Below are positions 1-6,357 of a DNA stretch of 6,489 bases, piece after piece. How positions within the stretch are numbered: the stretch's first letter is position 1; the number at the start of each line of letters is the position of its first letter. The position numbers and the translations under genes are program-made. The stretch comes from Brachyspira catarrhinii (lineage in GTDB: Bacteria > Spirochaetota > Brachyspiria > Brachyspirales > Brachyspiraceae): assembly GCF_005518285.1 (NCBI RefSeq), contig NZ_SJDU01000114.1, positions 1 to 6,489 of the forward strand, written 5' to 3'. Below the pieces are notes generated by a model that worked only from the letters and a program-made list of their open reading frames with translations, was not told the origin of the DNA and made no database searches.

Positions 1-802
1 TTTAACGGTTGACGGAAGTTTTGCGTTGGGAGGAGCGGTAAGCGCGATATTAATATCAAACGGAATGAATCCTTTCATAACTTTAATTTTTTCTTTTTTA
101 GCTGGTTCTTTGGCGGGACTTGCCACTGGAATATTGAATACTAAATTGCAAATTCCAGGGATATTGGCGGGAATTCTTTCAATGATAGCTTTATATTCCA
201 TTAATATAAGAGTTATGGGCGGAAGACCGAATATACCGCTTTTGGGAATGGCTACTTCGCTTACGATTATTCAAAATATTCTTTCTTTAAGCAAAGTTAT
301 GTCGGATTTATTAGTCGGTTTTGTATTTTCTTTATTCATAGTTTTTATTATGTATTGGTTTTTTAGAACGGAGATTGGATGCGCTATAAGAGCTACGGGA
401 AATAACGAAAAGATGATTCGGGCTTTGGGAGTGGACACAAATATAATGAAAATAATCGGGCTTATGATTTCAAACGCTTTGGTTTCTCTTTCAGGTGGTT
501 TAGTTACGCAAAGTCAGGGATATGCCGATGTCGGAATGGGAACGGGAACTATAGTAGTGGGACTCGCGTCCGTTATAATAGGAGAGGTTATTTTTGGAAA
601 TAGATTTAATTTTTTATATAAATTATCTTCCATTGTTATGGGTTCTATAATTTACAGAATAATAATAGCGATAGTTCTTCAATTAGGATTAAAAGCTACC
701 GATTTAAAACTTTTAACGGCAATAATAGTGGCAATAGCTCTTTCCGTTCCAGTGCTTAATAAAAAGGCTACAAAAATATTAAATCCAAAAAGAAAAGGAT
801 AA
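1..802 (+). CDS. ABC transporter permease, COG4120/BPD_transp_2 type (5' end cut by window edge)
   Basis: This is an inner-membrane permease subunit of an ABC importer. The open frame runs in from the left edge (first whole codon at 2) and encodes 266 residues. A TTG at 26 could be read as a start, but the preceding in-frame residues LTVDGSFA match the conserved N-terminal 'DLTVDGSF' segment of this family, so the gene begins upstream; about 20-40 residues are probably missing. About eight hydrophobic stretches lie near residues 7-20, 25-45, 52-67, 103-121, 151-167, 181-198, 208-228 and 237-252. The polar loop at about 122-150, with RATGNNEKMIRALGVD, looks like the ATPase coupling loop. The tail is basic. 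The ATPase gene follows after 2 bases, so the two are co-translated; a substrate-binding protein gene is expected just upstream. Family relatives include the TrpXYZ-type aromatic amino acid importers of streptococci, but the substrate cannot be read from this sequence. Confidence 0.9.
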   Translation, partial: LTVDGSFALGGAVSAILISNGMNPFITLIFSFLAGSLAGLATGILNTKLQIPGILAGILSMIALYSINIRVMGGRPNIPLLGMATSLTIIQNILSLSKVMSDLLVGFVFSLFIVFIMYWFFRTEIGCAIRATGNNEKMIRALGVDTNIMKIIGLMISNALVSLSGGLVTQSQGYADVGMGTGTIVVGLASVIIGEVIFGNRFNFLYKLSSIVMGSIIYRIIIAIVLQLGLKATDLKLLTAIIVAIALSVPVLNKKATKILNPKRKG

Positions 803-804
803 TT

Positions 805-1593
805 ATGCTCGAATTACAAGAAATATATAAAACATTTAATAAAGGAACTATAACCGAAAAAAAAGCTATTAACGGAATCGACTTAAAATTAAACGAAGGA
901 GATTTTGTCACGGTTATTGGCGGAAACGGAGCGGGAAAATCGACTCTTTTAAATTTAATCGCTGGAGTTTACGAAGCGGATTACGGAAAAATACTTGTAG
1001 ACGGAGTCGATATTACGGACAAAAAAGAATATGCGAGAGCGGAACTCTTTGGAAGAGTGTTTCAAGACCCTATGATTGGAACGGCTTCAAATATGTGGAT
1101 AGAGGAAAATCTTGCGCTTGCAAAAAGGAAAGGAAATCCGAGAACTTTAAGATGGGGAATAACGAGAGCGGAGAGAGGAGAATATATCGAAAAATTAAAG
1201 AGACTCGATTTGGGATTGGAGAAGAGATTAAATTTGAAAGTGGGGCTTCTTTCGGGAGGGCAGAGACAGGCGCTTACTCTCTTAATGGCGACTCTTAAAA
1301 AACCGAGATTACTTTTGCTTGACGAACATACGGCGGCGCTCGACCCTAAAACGGCAAAAAAAGTCCTTGAAATTACCGAAGAGATAATAAGAGAAGGCAA
1401 ATTAACCGCTTTTATGGTTACTCATAATATTAAAGACGCAATTCATTATGGAAACAGACTCATAATGATGAACGATGGAAATATTATTTACGATGTTTCT
1501 GGAGAAGAAAAAAAGTCTTTGGAAATTTCCGATTTGCTTAAAAAATTTGAAAACGAAGAGAACGCTTTAAGCGATAAATTATTATTACCTTAA
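805..1593 (+). CDS. ABC transporter ATP-binding protein, COG1101 type (partner of the upstream permease)
   Basis: This is the cytoplasmic ATPase that powers the permease encoded just upstream. Its 262 residues carry every nucleotide-binding motif: Walker A GGNGAGKST at 39-47 (K45), Q-loop Q87 in VFQDP, signature LSGGQ at 149-153, Walker B LLLLDE at 169-174 with catalytic E174, D-loop AALD at 177-180 and switch H207. The DEHTAALDP stretch, with His where most ABC ATPases have Pro, is typical of the COG1101 group that pairs with COG4120 permeases, and this supports the operon pairing. The start is ATG at 805, with AAGGA at 795-799 inside the end of the permease gene and 5 bases of spacing. There is no separate promoter, so expression depends on the upstream operon. 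The enzyme looks intact; the imported substrate is unknown. Confidence 0.93.
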   Translation: MLELQEIYKTFNKGTITEKKAINGIDLKLNEGDFVTVIGGNGAGKSTLLNLIAGVYEADYGKILVDGVDITDKKEYARAELFGRVFQDPMIGTASNMWIEENLALAKRKGNPRTLRWGITRAERGEYIEKLKRLDLGLEKRLNLKVGLLSGGQRQALTLLMATLKKPRLLLLDEHTAALDPKTAKKVLEITEEIIREGKLTAFMVTHNIKDAIHYGNRLIMMNDGNIIYDVSGEEKKSLEISDLLKKFENEENALSDKLLLP

Positions 1594-1647
1594 AATAAAG
1601 GCTAATTATTAATTAGTTAAATCAAAGCGTAAATAAAAAATTAAAAA

Positions 1648-2271
1648 ATGAAATATTTTGATAAGAATAATAAATTAACCTTAATGCATAAAGATTTAAA
1701 TAAAATAATCAGAAAACCAGAAATGTTGGAAACTTCAAAAAATTTATTTATAAATCTTTATTCTGAATTAAAAAATCAAATTGACAATTTATTTTTAGAA
1801 TTAAAAAAATCCGAAAACGAAAATATAATATGGAATTTATGGCATATAATAAGAATCGAAGATTTAACGGTAAATATATTGATACGCGAAAAAGAATCGA
1901 TTTTAAATGAAAAATTAAAAAAAGAAATAAATATTTCAATTACGGATACGGGAAACTCTCTAACCAAAGAAGAAATCAAAAAATTGGCGAAAGACATTAA
2001 TATTGATAAATTAAAATATTATAGCGATAAAGTAAGCGAAAGAACAATTAATTTAATAAAAAGGTTGAAAGCGGAAGATATGAAAAGAAAAATAAATAAA
2101 ATTAGTTTGGAAAAAATTATAAAAGAGGGCGGAGTTTCAAAAGATAATTTATGGCTTATATATTATTGGGGTAAAAAAGACATAGCGGGACTTTTATTGA
2201 TGCCGTTAAGTCGTCATATAATAGTTCACTTAAATCAATGTTATAAATATATAAAAACCGAATCGAATTAA
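1648..2271 (+). CDS. DinB-family (DinB/YfiT-like four-helix) putative metal-binding protein
   Basis: This is a 207-residue, helical, Lys/Glu/Asn-rich soluble protein. Residues 61-79 (IWNLWHIIRIEDLT...) and 179-196 (IAGLLLMPLSRHIIVHLN) match the two diagnostic segments of DinB-superfamily proteins. H66 together with H190 and H194 (HxxxH) would form the three-histidine metal site of that fold. Some relatives are thiol-dependent transferases and many have no assigned reaction, so no substrate is claimed. The start at ATG 1648 has no clear Shine-Dalgarno; internal ATGs at 1684 (residue 13) and 1723 (residue 26) have none either, so the true N-terminus is uncertain. The gene lies 54 bases after the ABC operon with no clear terminator between them and could be read through from it, although no functional link is evident. 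It appears more AT-rich than the ATPase gene before it. Confidence 0.78.
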   Translation: MKYFDKNNKLTLMHKDLNKIIRKPEMLETSKNLFINLYSELKNQIDNLFLELKKSENENIIWNLWHIIRIEDLTVNILIREKESILNEKLKKEINISITDTGNSLTKEEIKKLAKDINIDKLKYYSDKVSERTINLIKRLKAEDMKRKINKISLEKIIKEGGVSKDNLWLIYYWGKKDIAGLLLMPLSRHIIVHLNQCYKYIKTESN

Positions 2272-2325
2272 TTTTTAGTAATTTTTCTTTATTTATAATT
2301 CTTTTTATTTTGTATCTTTTTTCAC

Positions 2326-2354
2326 TTGACAAAATTTATTATTTATTATATTAT
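2326..2354 (+). promoter_or_regulatory. Sigma-70-type promoter of ahpC
   Basis: A perfect -35 box TTGACA (2326-2331), a 17-base spacer and a -10 box TATTAT (2349-2354, 5 of 6 to consensus) predict a transcript starting near 2361. That gives a leader of about 37 bases containing AAAGGAG at 2385-2391, six bases before the ahpC ATG. I looked for a PerR-type palindrome over the -10 region and found none that is convincing. Confidence 0.75.
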
Positions 2355-2397
2355 TGTTAGATAAAACAAACTATAAATAGCGACAAAGGAGTTATAA

Positions 2398-2964
2398 ATG
2401 AGTTCATTAATAAATCAAAAACTTATCGATTTTAAAGTTCAGGCTTATCAAGACGGACATTTTAAAGATGTTTCAAAAAGCGATGTATTGGGAAAATGGG
2501 GAGTATTTTTCTTCTATCCCGCAGACTTCACTTTTGTATGTCCTACCGAATTGGGAGATTTGGCGGACACTTATGACGAGTTCAAAAAAATCGGATGCGA
2601 AATTTATTCGGTTTCGGAAGATACGCATTTCGTTCATAAGGCTTGGGCGGACGCTTCGGACACAATCAAAAAAATAAAATATCCTATGCTTGGCGACCCA
2701 ACGGGAATCCTTGCAAGATTTTTCGGAGTATTGGTTGAAGAAGAAGGAAAAGCTTTAAGAGGAAGTTTCGTAGTCAATCCTAAAGGCGAAATAAAGGCTT
2801 ACGAAATTCACGACATGGGAATAGGAAGAGACGCTAACGAACTATTAAGAAAAGTTCAAGCGGCTCAATATGTAGAAGAACATGGCGGAGAAGTTTGTCC
2901 CGCTAAATGGAAACCAGGCGCTAAAACCTTGAAACCTGGAATCGATTTGGTTGGAAAACTCTAA
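2398..2964 (+). CDS. ahpC: Alkyl hydroperoxide reductase subunit C, typical 2-Cys peroxiredoxin
   Basis: This is a cytoplasmic thiol peroxidase that reduces hydrogen peroxide, organic hydroperoxides and possibly peroxynitrite. Its 188 residues equal the usual AhpC length. The peroxidatic cysteine is C48 in PADFTFVCPTE, with T45 and R121 completing the active site. The resolving cysteine is C167 in EVCPAKW. The C-terminal segment with GIGRDANELLRK, AAQYVEEH and DLVGKL closely follows enterobacterial AhpC. The start ATG at 2398 has a strong AAAGGAG six bases upstream and a consensus promoter, so this looks like a well-expressed single-gene unit ending at the hairpin at 3011-3042. No ahpF lies next to it, so the electron donor must be encoded elsewhere; it could be thioredoxin/thioredoxin reductase or an AhpF/NADH-oxidase-like flavoprotein (inference). 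Confidence 0.97.
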   Translation: MSSLINQKLIDFKVQAYQDGHFKDVSKSDVLGKWGVFFFYPADFTFVCPTELGDLADTYDEFKKIGCEIYSVSEDTHFVHKAWADASDTIKKIKYPMLGDPTGILARFFGVLVEEEGKALRGSFVVNPKGEIKAYEIHDMGIGRDANELLRKVQAAQYVEEHGGEVCPAKWKPGAKTLKPGIDLVGKL

Positions 2965-3010
2965 TAATAGATAGACTTTAATTTTCGATAAAAAATTTTG
3001 AACAAAGTAA

Positions 3011-3042
3011 AAAAAGAGGGAGATTTTATTCTCTCTCTTTTT
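3011..3042. terminator. Bidirectional intrinsic terminator between ahpC and fabD
   Basis: A 13-base-pair stem has arms 3011-3023 (AAAAAGAGGGAGA) and 3030-3042 (TCTCTCTCTTTTT), one G-T pair and a 6-base loop TTTTAT. On the + strand the right arm ends in five T and runs on into TATTTTC, ending ahpC. On the - strand the seven A at 3009-3015 become a U-tract, so the same hairpin should end fabD transcripts. It lies 46 bases after the ahpC stop and 39 bases past the fabD stop. Confidence 0.85.
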
Positions 3043-3081
3043 ATTTTCTTTAATTTAAAAATTATTGTAGTTTTAAATATT

Positions 3082-3996
3082 TTAATTGATAGCGGAATTT
3101 AAGGAATCCATATCGAAAACGCAAACGGCTTCAATATCGGGCGCAATTTTTTTTGTCATTCCAGTCAATACTTTTCCCGGTCCGCATTCAAAAATTTTAG
3201 TTATTCCCATTTTTTGCATATTAATCATACTGTCAAACCATCTTACCGTTGAAAACATTTGCTTATATAAATTTTCTTTTATCGAATCGAAAGAATGAAT
3301 TTCCGCGGTGACATTTGAAAAAACCTTATTGTCCGAATTATTAAATTTAACATTATCTAAAAATTCTTTCAAACTGTCGGCTGCGGGTTTCATAAAAGGA
3401 GAATGAAAAGCTCCCGATACTTTCAAAGGCATAACTCTTTTCGCTCCCGCTTCCATAAGTTTCGGAGTGATTTCTTCAATAGCCTTCGACAAACCAGATA
3501 TAACGATTTGGTCTTTCAAATTATAATTGGCGGCGACAACCTCTTTATTTTCGGGCATACATTTAACCACATCCTCGTAATTGAGTCCCAAAACGGCAGC
3601 CATTCCGTAAGGAGCGTCCGAACCAGCTTTCGCCATAAGCAGTCCTCTCGTTCGGGCAATTTTCACGGCGTCCTCGAAAGATATATAACCTGCGGCGCAT
3701 AAAGCGGTTATTTCTCCCAAACTATGCCCCGCGAAATAATCCCCTTCTATATTTTTGGATTGTAAAGCTCTGTAAACGGCGATTCCAACCGTAACCAAAG
3801 CGGGTTGAGTGTTTTCCGTCTTTTTCAAATCTTCTTCCGTTCCCTCGAAACATAAAGCTTTAATATCTATGTCGCTTAAAATATTTGCGGCTTTATCGAA
3901 TACTTCTTTTGATTCGGGTATATTGTCGTATAAAGATTTTCCCATGCCAGCCGTTTGCGAGCCTTGTCCAGGAAATAAGAAAGCTATATTTGACAT
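3082..3996 (-). CDS. fabD: Malonyl-CoA:acyl carrier protein transacylase
   Basis: This cytoplasmic enzyme moves malonyl groups from CoA to acyl carrier protein, supplying the extender for type II fatty acid synthesis. The 304-residue length fits the family (about 305-310). Visible motifs are PGQGSQ at 9-14, nucleophile S92 in AGHSLGE (89-95), R117 that binds the malonyl carboxylate, catalytic H198 in GAFHSP, and GPGKVL at 272-277. The start chosen is ATG at 3996 (complement), because AAGGAG lies at 4004-4009 with 7 bases of spacing and the protein then opens with MSNIAFLFPGQGSQ, as expected. The frame stays open upstream to 4068, but that would add 24 unconserved residues. The gene stands alone, with no fabH, fabG, acpP or fabF beside it, unlike the fab clusters of many bacteria. 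It converges on ahpC and shares its terminator. Confidence 0.96.
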   Translation of the reverse strand: MSNIAFLFPGQGSQTAGMGKSLYDNIPESKEVFDKAANILSDIDIKALCFEGTEEDLKKTENTQPALVTVGIAVYRALQSKNIEGDYFAGHSLGEITALCAAGYISFEDAVKIARTRGLLMAKAGSDAPYGMAAVLGLNYEDVVKCMPENKEVVAANYNLKDQIVISGLSKAIEEITPKLMEAGAKRVMPLKVSGAFHSPFMKPAADSLKEFLDNVKFNNSDNKVFSNVTAEIHSFDSIKENLYKQMFSTVRWFDSMINMQKMGITKIFECGPGKVLTGMTKKIAPDIEAVCVFDMDSLNSAIN

Positions 3997-4003
3997 ATTA
4001 ATT

Positions 4004-4009
4004 CTCCTT
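4004..4009 (-). promoter_or_regulatory. Ribosome binding site that fixes the fabD start
   Basis: Read on the - strand this is AAGGAG, seven bases before the ATG at 3996. It decides the start in favour of residue MSNIAF over the longer frame opening at 4068, which has no comparable site. Confidence 0.85.
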
Positions 4010-4058
4010 AATAATTTAATTACAAATTTATAAATTAATTTAATAATTGATTGATTAA

Positions 4059-4087
4059 AATATAACAATAAAATAAAGTTTTATCAA
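4059..4087 (-). promoter_or_regulatory. Predicted fabD promoter
   Basis: On the - strand there is a TTGATA -35 box (4082-4087), a 17-base spacer and a TATATT -10 box (4059-4064). Each box matches 5 of 6 consensus bases. Transcription would start near 4052 and give a leader of roughly 55 bases. No FapR-like or other operator was recognised. Confidence 0.6.
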
Positions 4088-4094
4088 GGTTTAA

Positions 4095-4123
4095 TTTATT
4101 ATTTAGAATTTATAGTATATAAT
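4095..4123 (+). promoter_or_regulatory. Predicted promoter of the cation efflux gene (good -10, weak -35)
   Basis: A perfect TATAAT lies at 4118-4123, 36 bases before the ATG at 4160. The -35 position at the ideal 17-base distance (4095-4100, TTTATT) is poor, so expression may be modest or helped by an activator. It sits back to back with the fabD promoter in the same 163-base intergenic region. Confidence 0.4.
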
Positions 4124-4159
4124 AAAAATAGTTAATTTTTTATTTAAGGATTTAATAAA

Positions 4160-5035
4160 ATGAATATAATTGATAACGAAAAGAAATCGAGATATATGAT
4201 AATCGAAGGAATCGTTTCGGTTATAGTAAATATATTATTATTTGCTTTCAAATATGTGGTTGGAATATTTTCGGGTTCGCTTTCGATTATTGCGGACGCT
4301 TGGCATTCTTTAAGCGATTCTATAAGCAGTATAATTGTCATAATCGGAGGAATATTTTCAAAAAAGCCCGCCGACAAAGAGCATCCTTTCGGGCATGGAA
4401 GAATAGAACTTATAACGAGTTTTATTGTGGGAATAATGCTTGTTTTTATCGGTTATACTTTTTTTACCGAAGCCATAAAAAATCTTCTTAATAAACAAAC
4501 GGCGACTTTCAATAAAGCCACTATTATTGCAATGATAGTTTCTATTATAATAAAAGAAATTTTGGCTCAATATTCTTTTTGGGCTTATAGAAAATCTGGA
4601 GCGAAATCTTTATATGCGGACGCTTGGCATCATAGAAGCGACAGCATTACTTCGATAATAATTTTGATTGGAATTTTAATCGGAAAAAATTTTTGGCAGT
4701 CGGATGCAATTTTAAGTATTTTGGTTTCAATCGTCATATTTATAGCCGCTTTCGATGTGATAAAATCGAGCGTTAAACCTTTGATTGGCGAATATCCTTC
4801 CGAAGAGATTATAAACAAAATAAAAAATATAGCGGACGAACTCAAATTAAATGGCGAGAGTTTGCATCATTTCCATATACATATTTACGGCTCTCACACT
4901 GAAATTACTTTTCACATTCGCTTTCCGAAAGATATGACTGTCTTTGAAGCTCATAATATGGCGACTATTTTTGAAAACGCGATAAGAGAAAAATTGTCAA
5001 TTGAGGCTACGATACATATCGAGGCTATTAAATAA
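4160..5035 (+). CDS. Cation diffusion facilitator (CDF) family divalent metal efflux protein
   Basis: This inner-membrane antiporter exports divalent metal ions (Zn, Cd, Fe, Mn or Co in different members) in exchange for protons. Its 291 residues show six hydrophobic helices near 15-35, 40-65, 84-103, 118-140, 152-173 and 181-203. The transport-site motif HxxxD appears in helix 2 (H49, D53 in ADAWHSLSD) and again in helix 5 (H157, D161 in ADAWHHRSD). A 2-His/2-Asp site of this kind is usually linked to zinc/cadmium-type members. The loop HPFGHGRIE (75-83) is the classic second metal-site motif. The cytoplasmic tail from about 205 is the dimerising ferredoxin-like domain and is rich in histidine (H236, H237, H239, H241, H246, H252, H265, H286). 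The start ATG has AAGGA at 4146-4150, nine bases upstream. The gene appears monocistronic and complete; the exact metal is not proven. Confidence 0.93.
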   Translation: MNIIDNEKKSRYMIIEGIVSVIVNILLFAFKYVVGIFSGSLSIIADAWHSLSDSISSIIVIIGGIFSKKPADKEHPFGHGRIELITSFIVGIMLVFIGYTFFTEAIKNLLNKQTATFNKATIIAMIVSIIIKEILAQYSFWAYRKSGAKSLYADAWHHRSDSITSIIILIGILIGKNFWQSDAILSILVSIVIFIAAFDVIKSSVKPLIGEYPSEEIINKIKNIADELKLNGESLHHFHIHIYGSHTEITFHIRFPKDMTVFEAHNMATIFENAIREKLSIEATIHIEAIK

Positions 5036-5051
5036 TTATAAAAATGAAGAC

Positions 5052-5080
5052 TTGAAATATTAAAAAAATGAGATTAAAAT
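5052..5080 (+). promoter_or_regulatory. Predicted promoter of the radical SAM gene
   Basis: A TTGAAA -35 box (5052-5057), a 17-base spacer and a TAAAAT -10 box (5075-5080) each match 5 of 6 consensus bases. Transcription would start near 5087, about 25 bases before the ATG at 5112, with AAGGA at 5101-5105. The boxes begin only 17 bases after the stop of the metal efflux gene, and no terminator hairpin is seen between them, so read-through is also possible. Confidence 0.55.
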
Positions 5081-5111
5081 AATAAATAATGTTTATATAA
5101 AAGGAAAATTG

Positions 5112-6230
5112 ATGTTAAAAAATATTTATAAACCGCATTCTTTGATAATAGACTTAACTACAAATTGTAATCAAAAATGCTTTTTCTGTTGGAGAATTAA
5201 TAGACCAGAATATCTTAAAGAAGTTTTGAAAGATACAAATAAAACTATAGATTTTGATATTTATAAATCTATCATAGACGATGCATGCAAAATAAATAGT
5301 ATTAAATGGCTTTCATTATGCGGACCTATGGGAGAGCCTTTGCTTGCAAACAATTTTCTCCAATTCCCTCAATACGCTATGAATAAGAAACATTTTAACA
5401 CGATATTAATAAATACTAACGGATTTGCATTAAATAGATATGAGCCTTATGAAGTTCTTTCTTCTTTGACGGACATTCAAGTTTCGGTAGATACTATAAA
5501 CCCCTATACTTATGAAAAAATTCATGGCTTTGGAAAACAATTGCCTACCGTTTTAGAAAATATAAAATCTCTTTTGCATTGTAAGAAAAAATATTCGGAG
5601 TTAAAAACTAACATAAGAGTTAGATTTACGGAAAACGAATATAATAAAAATGAATGGGTCGAATTTGAAAAATATTTTAATTCAATAAATTGCGAAATAT
5701 TGCATGTAAAAATACATTCTTTCAACGGAATTAATCCCGAAAGGAATAATGAAATCGGCGCTTATCTTTGTAATCAGCCTTATTATGTTGTAAATTTTAA
5801 TTATAAAGGCGAAATGACGACTTGTTGCACAAACTTTGAATTAAATCCAACTTTTGGAAGAATTGAAAAAAATAAATTAATCTCTCTATTTAATTCTAAA
5901 AAATTTAACAAATGGAGAATAAACAGGATGAAAGGAATATGCTCTAATTGCGGAGGATTAGGTTCTATAACACAAAGACATGATAATTATTTATCCGAAG
6001 ATGAATATTTTAGATTTACTTTATTAAAAAAAGCTCCTAATTTTATTAAAAACATCATAGGAGCTAAATTGGATAATATATATCTTAAAAACTTTGCTTG
6101 GTGGATACCGATTAGAAAATGGCGAGATAATTTCAGAAACAAATTCTTTGATAACTTCATAGGGGGGGGGGTAAATAATGGTTTTAAATTTTTATATCCT
6201 TTTCGTTTTAGATTGGATTTGAATTATTGA
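5112..6230 (+). CDS. Radical SAM protein with SPASM-like C-terminal domain, function unknown
   Basis: This is a 372-residue radical SAM enzyme. It would cleave S-adenosylmethionine at a 4Fe-4S cluster to start radical chemistry on an unknown substrate. The cluster motif CxxxCxxC is C19, C23, C26 (TTNCNQKCFFCWR). GPMGEP at 71-76 is the SAM-contacting 'GGE'-like strand, and INTNG (100-104) and VSVD (123-126) are later barrel strands. C220, C238, C239, C277 and C280 form the SPASM/twitch pattern that holds an auxiliary iron-sulfur cluster. Residues 281-350 are an extra basic, aromatic tail (WWIPIRKWRDNFRNKF), which may be a membrane or partner contact. ATG 5112 is preferred over the adjacent TTG 5109: it has AAGGA six bases upstream. 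A ten-G run encodes G351-G353 near the C-terminus. The frame has lower G+C character than the ahpC and ABC genes. SPASM enzymes modify peptides, proteins, tRNA or cofactors; which of these applies here is unknown. Confidence 0.88.
   Translation: MLKNIYKPHSLIIDLTTNCNQKCFFCWRINRPEYLKEVLKDTNKTIDFDIYKSIIDDACKINSIKWLSLCGPMGEPLLANNFLQFPQYAMNKKHFNTILINTNGFALNRYEPYEVLSSLTDIQVSVDTINPYTYEKIHGFGKQLPTVLENIKSLLHCKKKYSELKTNIRVRFTENEYNKNEWVEFEKYFNSINCEILHVKIHSFNGINPERNNEIGAYLCNQPYYVVNFNYKGEMTTCCTNFELNPTFGRIEKNKLISLFNSKKFNKWRINRMKGICSNCGGLGSITQRHDNYLSEDEYFRFTLLKKAPNFIKNIIGAKLDNIYLKNFAWWIPIRKWRDNFRNKFFDNFIGGGVNNGFKFLYPFRFRLDLNY
6162..6171 (+). repeat. Poly-G tract (G10) in the 3' end of the radical SAM gene
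   Basis: Ten consecutive G encode three glycines plus the first base of the following Val codon. With ten G the frame continues 19 more residues to TGA at 6228-6230. With nine G a TAA follows the three glycines directly. With eleven G the frame reads Gly, Lys and then TAA. The tract therefore controls a short C-terminal extension. Such tracts vary in length by strand slippage in other bacteria, and an assembly or basecalling length error is also possible. Confidence 0.9.
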
Positions 6231-6357
6231 TTATAATAACAGAATTTACAATTTTTTGTTTTTTAGTTTTTATCTTAAAAATTGCTCCAAATCAAATTAC
6301 TACTATATATGAATTAAAATTTAATGAATCTTTATATATATTACCATATATACCATT

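Noticed and set aside
857..864. A8 run in the ABC ATPase gene as another slippage switch
   Set aside because: A-runs of this length are common in AT-rich genomes and encode ordinary Lys codons here; nothing sets it apart.
1062..1400. Open frame on the - strand inside the ABC ATPase gene (112 codons)
   Set aside because: It is antisense to conserved ABC motifs, has no ribosome site and no recognisable protein features; it is a shadow frame.
1602..1616. Small perfect inverted repeat CTAATT-ATT-AATTAG after the ABC operon
   Set aside because: Six AT-rich base pairs with no following T-run are too weak for a terminator, and short AT palindromes are expected by chance here; an operator role cannot be supported.
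2272..2325. T-rich stretch after the DinB-like gene as a terminator
   Set aside because: There are many T but no stable hairpin; possible Rho-type or weak termination cannot be shown.
2326..2400. PerR-box or other operator in the ahpC promoter region
   Set aside because: The TTATTAT-like stretches do not form the 7-1-7 palindrome; regulation by PerR or OxyR is not supported by sequence.
3997..4068. Longer N-terminus for FabD starting at 4068 on the - strand
   Set aside because: It adds 24 residues not seen in FabD, has no ribosome site, and runs through the predicted transcription start; the AAGGAG before 3996 is decisive.
5109..5111. TTG start for the radical SAM gene
   Set aside because: The next codon is ATG at 5112 with ideal ribosome-site spacing, so the ATG is the more likely start.
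6178..6222. Tiny ORF starting at ATG 6178, with the G10 tract acting as its ribosome site
   Set aside because: It encodes only 14 hydrophobic residues, overlaps the radical SAM frame and has no recognisable homology.
6241..6275. ACAA-TTTT-TTGT hairpin with T-run after the radical SAM gene as a terminator
   Set aside because: The stem is only four or five AT-rich pairs, too weak to call.
6290..6357. AT-rich near-repeats (TATAT-ACCAT units) before the rpn promoter as a transposon end or attachment site
   Set aside because: The units are short, imperfect and made of simple AT sequence; no matching copy or terminal inverted repeat is found elsewhere in the window.
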